Assembly: GCA_900320485.1 (NCBI GenBank) | Contig: ONSO01000024.1 | Span: 1-36,300, forward strand | Source of the DNA: an uncultured Lachnospiraceae bacterium | GTDB lineage: Bacteria > Bacillota > Clostridia > Lachnospirales > Lachnospiraceae | DNA length: 36,300 nucleotides | Direction: 5' to 3' | Shown here: positions 34,101 through 36,300 of the stretch, piece after piece | Layout of the letters: each line of letters opens with the position of its first letter | Position numbering within the stretch: position 1 is the stretch's first letter | Translations under genes and position numbers: made by a program | The notes under the pieces: model-generated | What the model was told of the DNA's origin: nothing | Database searches by the model: none | The model's input: only the letters and a program-made list of their open reading frames with translations

Positions 34101-35714
34101 GGAAGTGACAATCTTTTCCCTCTGCGCGTCAATGGGCGGATTCGTCACCTGCGCAAACAATTGCTTGAAATAGTAAAACAGCGGCTGATACTGCTCCGAC
34201 AAAGCCGCGATCGGCGTGTCCACGCCCATGGCGCCAATCTGTTCCGTTCCCCCAAGTGCCATGGTCCGAATGGAATCATGATAATTCTCATAAGTATACC
34301 CAAAGGCCTTCTGGAGCTTTTGGCGCTCCTCCTCCGAATAGGAAGGCACCTTATGGTTGGGAACCTTTACGTCATGAAGCTCCAACAGATTACTGTCAAG
34401 CCATTCTCCGTAAGGCTCCTTCCTCGCATATTTCTCCTTGATCTCCTCATCCGCATAAATCTTCCCGGCAACGGTATCCACCAAAAGCATCTTCCCGGGA
34501 TGCAAGCGCTCCTTCTTTACAACATGCTCCTCCGGCAGCTCTAACACTCCTACCTCCGAGCTTAAGATCAGCCTTCCGTCATCCATCACGTAATATCTGG
34601 AAGGCCGCAGGCCGTTACGATCAAGAATGGCCCCCATCACGTCACCGTCAGAAAACAAAATGGATGCAGGCCCATCCCACGGCTCCATCATGGTTGCATA
34701 ATACTGGTAAAAATCACGCTCCTCCAAAGAGATCGTGTCGTTATGCTGCCAAGGCTCCGGAATGGCGACCATGGCTGCCAAAGGAAGATCCATGCCCCCC
34801 ATCATAAGGAACTCCAGTGCATTATCCAACATGGCGGAATCGGAACCACTCTGAGAGATGACCGGAAGAATGCTGGTCTCGTCCTCCCTGGAAAAAAAGT
34901 CCGAATGCATGGTCTCCTCCCGCGCCAGCATCTTATCCGCATTTCCCTTAATGGTATTGATCTCGCCGTTATGAACCATCAACCGGTTTGGATGCGCCCT
35001 GTTCCAACTGGGCGTCGTATTGGTAGAGAACCTTGAATGAACCATGGCGATGGCAGACTCATACGCCTCATCCTGAAGGTCCAGGAAAAAGGTACGAAGC
35101 TGGCCTACCAGAAACATTCCTTTATACACAATGGTCCTGCAGGACAGTGAAGGAACGTAAGTTGTCACGCTGCTCTGCTCAAATTCCCTGCGGATCACGT
35201 AAAGCTTCCTGTCGAAATCCAGATCCGTCTTTGCCTCTTCCGGCCGCAAAATAAAAGCCTGGCAGATCCTGGGCATGCATTCCCTTGCCTTGCTTCCCAA
35301 TACCTGCGGCGCCGTCTCCACCTCTCTCCAGGCAAGCAGGGAAAGTCCTGCCTTGCGTACAATGATCTCAAACATGGCCTTTGCCTGCCGCAGCTCCAGT
35401 TCGCCCTGCGGAAAGAAAAACATTCCAACGCCATATTCCCTTCTGCCCGGAAGCACAACGCCTTGCTCCTTTAATTTTTTCGCAAAGAATTTGTGAGGGA
35501 TCTGCGTCAATATGCCTACGCCGTCGCCGGTCTTTCCTTCCGCATCCTTTCCGGCCCTGTGCTCCAGGTTCTCAACAATGGAAAGCGCATCTGCCACCAA
35601 TTGATGACTTACCCGGCCTTTTACGTCGATGATCGCACCAATGCCGCAGTTATCATGCTCAAACTGCGGATCATACAATCCCCGCTCCCTGATCTGCTCC
35701 ATTTCCTTCTCCAT
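31152..35714 (-). CDS. gltB: Glutamate synthase large subunit
   Basis: About 1520 aa, full length. It converts glutamine and 2-oxoglutarate to two glutamates. The class-II glutaminase Cys is in HDNCGIGAI at residue 23 from ATG 35714, so a 22-residue propeptide is predicted. [10 protein letters not shown]-type sequence appears as [16 protein letters not shown], starting the FMN domain. [20 protein letters not shown] follows, and the [3Fe-4S] cysteines are in [20 protein letters not shown]. The C-terminal GXGXG beta-helix domain closes the protein. GGGAGG is seven to eight bases upstream of ATG 35714; the longer start at 35738 lies before that ribosome site. It is preceded by a leader with two hairpins like that of glnN. 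Confidence 0.95.
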   Translation of the reverse strand: [1520 protein letters not shown]

Positions 35715-35755
35715 TTTTAATTCCTCCCTGATCAACATGTTTTAGAAAAAGAAAA

Positions 35756-35784
35756 GCGCCACGAGTCTTCACGACTCATGGCGC
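35756..35784 (-). terminator. Second leader hairpin upstream of gltB
   Basis: GCGCCA/TGGCGC (6 bp), one mismatch, then GAGTC/GACTC around a 5-base loop, followed by TTTTCTTTTT on the RNA strand. It lies 42 bases before the gltB ATG. The preceding GGCAAAGGCGCCA is the same as before the second hairpin of glnN. Confidence 0.8.
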
Positions 35785-35841
35785 CTTTGCCCGTCAACCC
35801 TATATGCGTCTTTGAATGCAAGTTCCACTCATACAAGAAAA

Positions 35842-35870
35842 GCGTCCGGGAACAAACTGTTCTCAGACGC
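35842..35870 (-). terminator. First leader hairpin (terminator) upstream of gltB
   Basis: GCGTC with GACGC, interrupted pairs, then GAAC/GTTC around a 5-base loop, followed by TTTTCTTG. The preceding AAAGACAAAGGCGTCTG is shared with the glnN leader. Confidence 0.78.
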
Positions 35871-35889
35871 CTTTGTCTTTCTGTGAGGA

Positions 35890-35918
35890 ATTTTACGCTC
35901 ACCAAAGCTATTTGTCAA
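35890..35918 (-). promoter_or_regulatory. Promoter of gltB-gltD
   Basis: On the minus strand TTGACA (35918-35913), 17 bases, TAAAAT (35895-35890). It matches the glnN promoter in both hexamers and spacing. Confidence 0.85.
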
Positions 35919-35942
35919 CCATTTTTTATCTAAATCTTTAGG

Positions 35943-35958
35943 ACGTCTAAACAGACGT
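35943..35958. promoter_or_regulatory. Inverted repeat upstream of the gltB promoter
   Basis: ACGTCT-AAAC-AGACGT, perfect 6-4-6. It lies about 25 bases upstream of the -35 and 12 bases after the exonuclease coding end. There is no T-tract, so an operator is as likely as a terminator remnant. Confidence 0.4.
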
Positions 35959-35970
35959 GTATCCTTTTAC

Positions 35971-36300
35971 TCATTTATTCCTGGTGTACCTACATGCAGG
36001 ATAACCCGAGCAACCCCAAAAGTCCCCAAACCTTCCGCTCTTTAGCCGAAGCACGCAGCCACAGCGCGGGCACTTTTTAACGCCTGCCGCCGCCTCGGAA
36101 GGATGCTCCATCTCCTTCGCCAGACATTCAAAAACCTTCTGGTTCATCCTGCAGTCATTCAGTGCACGATGCGCTCCCGTGCAGTCGATGCCATAATGGC
36201 CGGCTAAATCCGTCAGCTTATGATGATGCAGCTCAGGAAGATACGCCTGCGCGATCTGCAGCGTGTCCACGTAATCATTTCCGATCGTCTTTCCAAAGAA
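35971..36300 (-). CDS. DnaQ-family 3'-5' exonuclease with C-terminal topoisomerase-type zinc ribbon (partial)
   Basis: The frame is open at the window edge and only the last 109 residues are present. VDTLQIAQAYLPELHHHKL and HRALNDCRMNQKVFECL contain the last exonuclease motif (HxAxxD) of the DNA polymerase III epsilon/DEDDh group, which degrades DNA or RNA 3' ends. After a short linker comes KKCPRCGCVLRLKSGRFGDF then WGCSGYPACRY, a four-cysteine zinc ribbon of the topoisomerase I C-terminal type that usually binds single-stranded nucleic acid. The first two exonuclease motifs lie outside. This domain pair is known in Clostridia; the exact role is unclear. Confidence 0.85.
   Translation of the reverse strand, partial: FFGKTIGNDYVDTLQIAQAYLPELHHHKLTDLAGHYGIDCTGAHRALNDCRMNQKVFECLAKEMEHPSEAAAGVKKCPRCGCVLRLKSGRFGDFWGCSGYPACRYTRNK

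Overview
The window looks like a chromosomal segment of a Lachnospiraceae-type (Clostridia, Firmicutes) bacterium of roughly 50% GC. The evidence is the yicC-remA(DUF370)-gmk block, a Spo0A C-terminal-domain protein, DUF4317 and DUF6591-type proteins, a type III glutamine synthetase, strong AGGAGG ribosome binding sites and TTGACA/TATAAT promoters. No rRNA, tRNA, CRISPR array, prophage or transposase gene was recognised. Almost all genes are on the minus strand; only a 92-aa SOS-type gene with rqcH (7.4-9.5 kb) and a DUF4317 gene (13.8-15.0 kb) are on the plus strand.

Layout in coordinate order. 1-2.2 kb: yicC-remA-gmk, with gmk running in frame into rsmH after about 60 codons, probably a chimeric join. 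2.2-6.5 kb: a MoxR ATPase / DUF58 / transglutaminase operon, preceded by two tandem-repeat arrays. 6.6-7.4 kb: non-coding, ending in a LexA-box promoter. 7.4-9.5 kb: small SOS gene and rqcH. 9.5-9.8 kb: nested repeats between convergent genes. 9.8-13.0 kb: MurJ/SpoVB-like flippase and glgA. 13.1-13.6 kb: a receiver-less Spo0A-like regulator. 13.8-16.1 kb: DUF4317 gene and a zinc-ribbon membrane protein, convergent on one shared terminator. 16.2-17.9 kb: metY behind a long leader with a Cys/Met-rich upstream ORF and a terminator. 17.9-18.5 kb: GNAT acetyltransferase.

18.5-35.9 kb is a nitrogen and glutamine neighbourhood: gltB-gltD (glutamate synthase), an M50-like protease, an XRE-HTH membrane protein, glnN (type III glutamine synthetase), an Amt-PII fusion, asnB, pyrG and purF. 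Ammonium enters through Amt, GlnN and GltBD fix it into glutamine and glutamate, and AsnB, PyrG and PurF spend glutamine amide nitrogen. glnN and gltB share the same leader design: TTGACA-N17-TAAAAT followed by two related terminator-like hairpins. The window ends inside a DnaQ-type exonuclease with a topoisomerase-type zinc ribbon.

The best candidates for undescribed biology are the metY leader, the twin-hairpin leaders of glnN and gltB, the receiver-less Spo0A protein, a 203-bp inverted-repeat element beside glnN, and a strong excess of the tetramer ACGT with depletion of ATGT/ACAT. Three core genes (gmk, glnN, asnB) are broken by fusion or deletion. Assembly error must be excluded for each before any biology is built on it.
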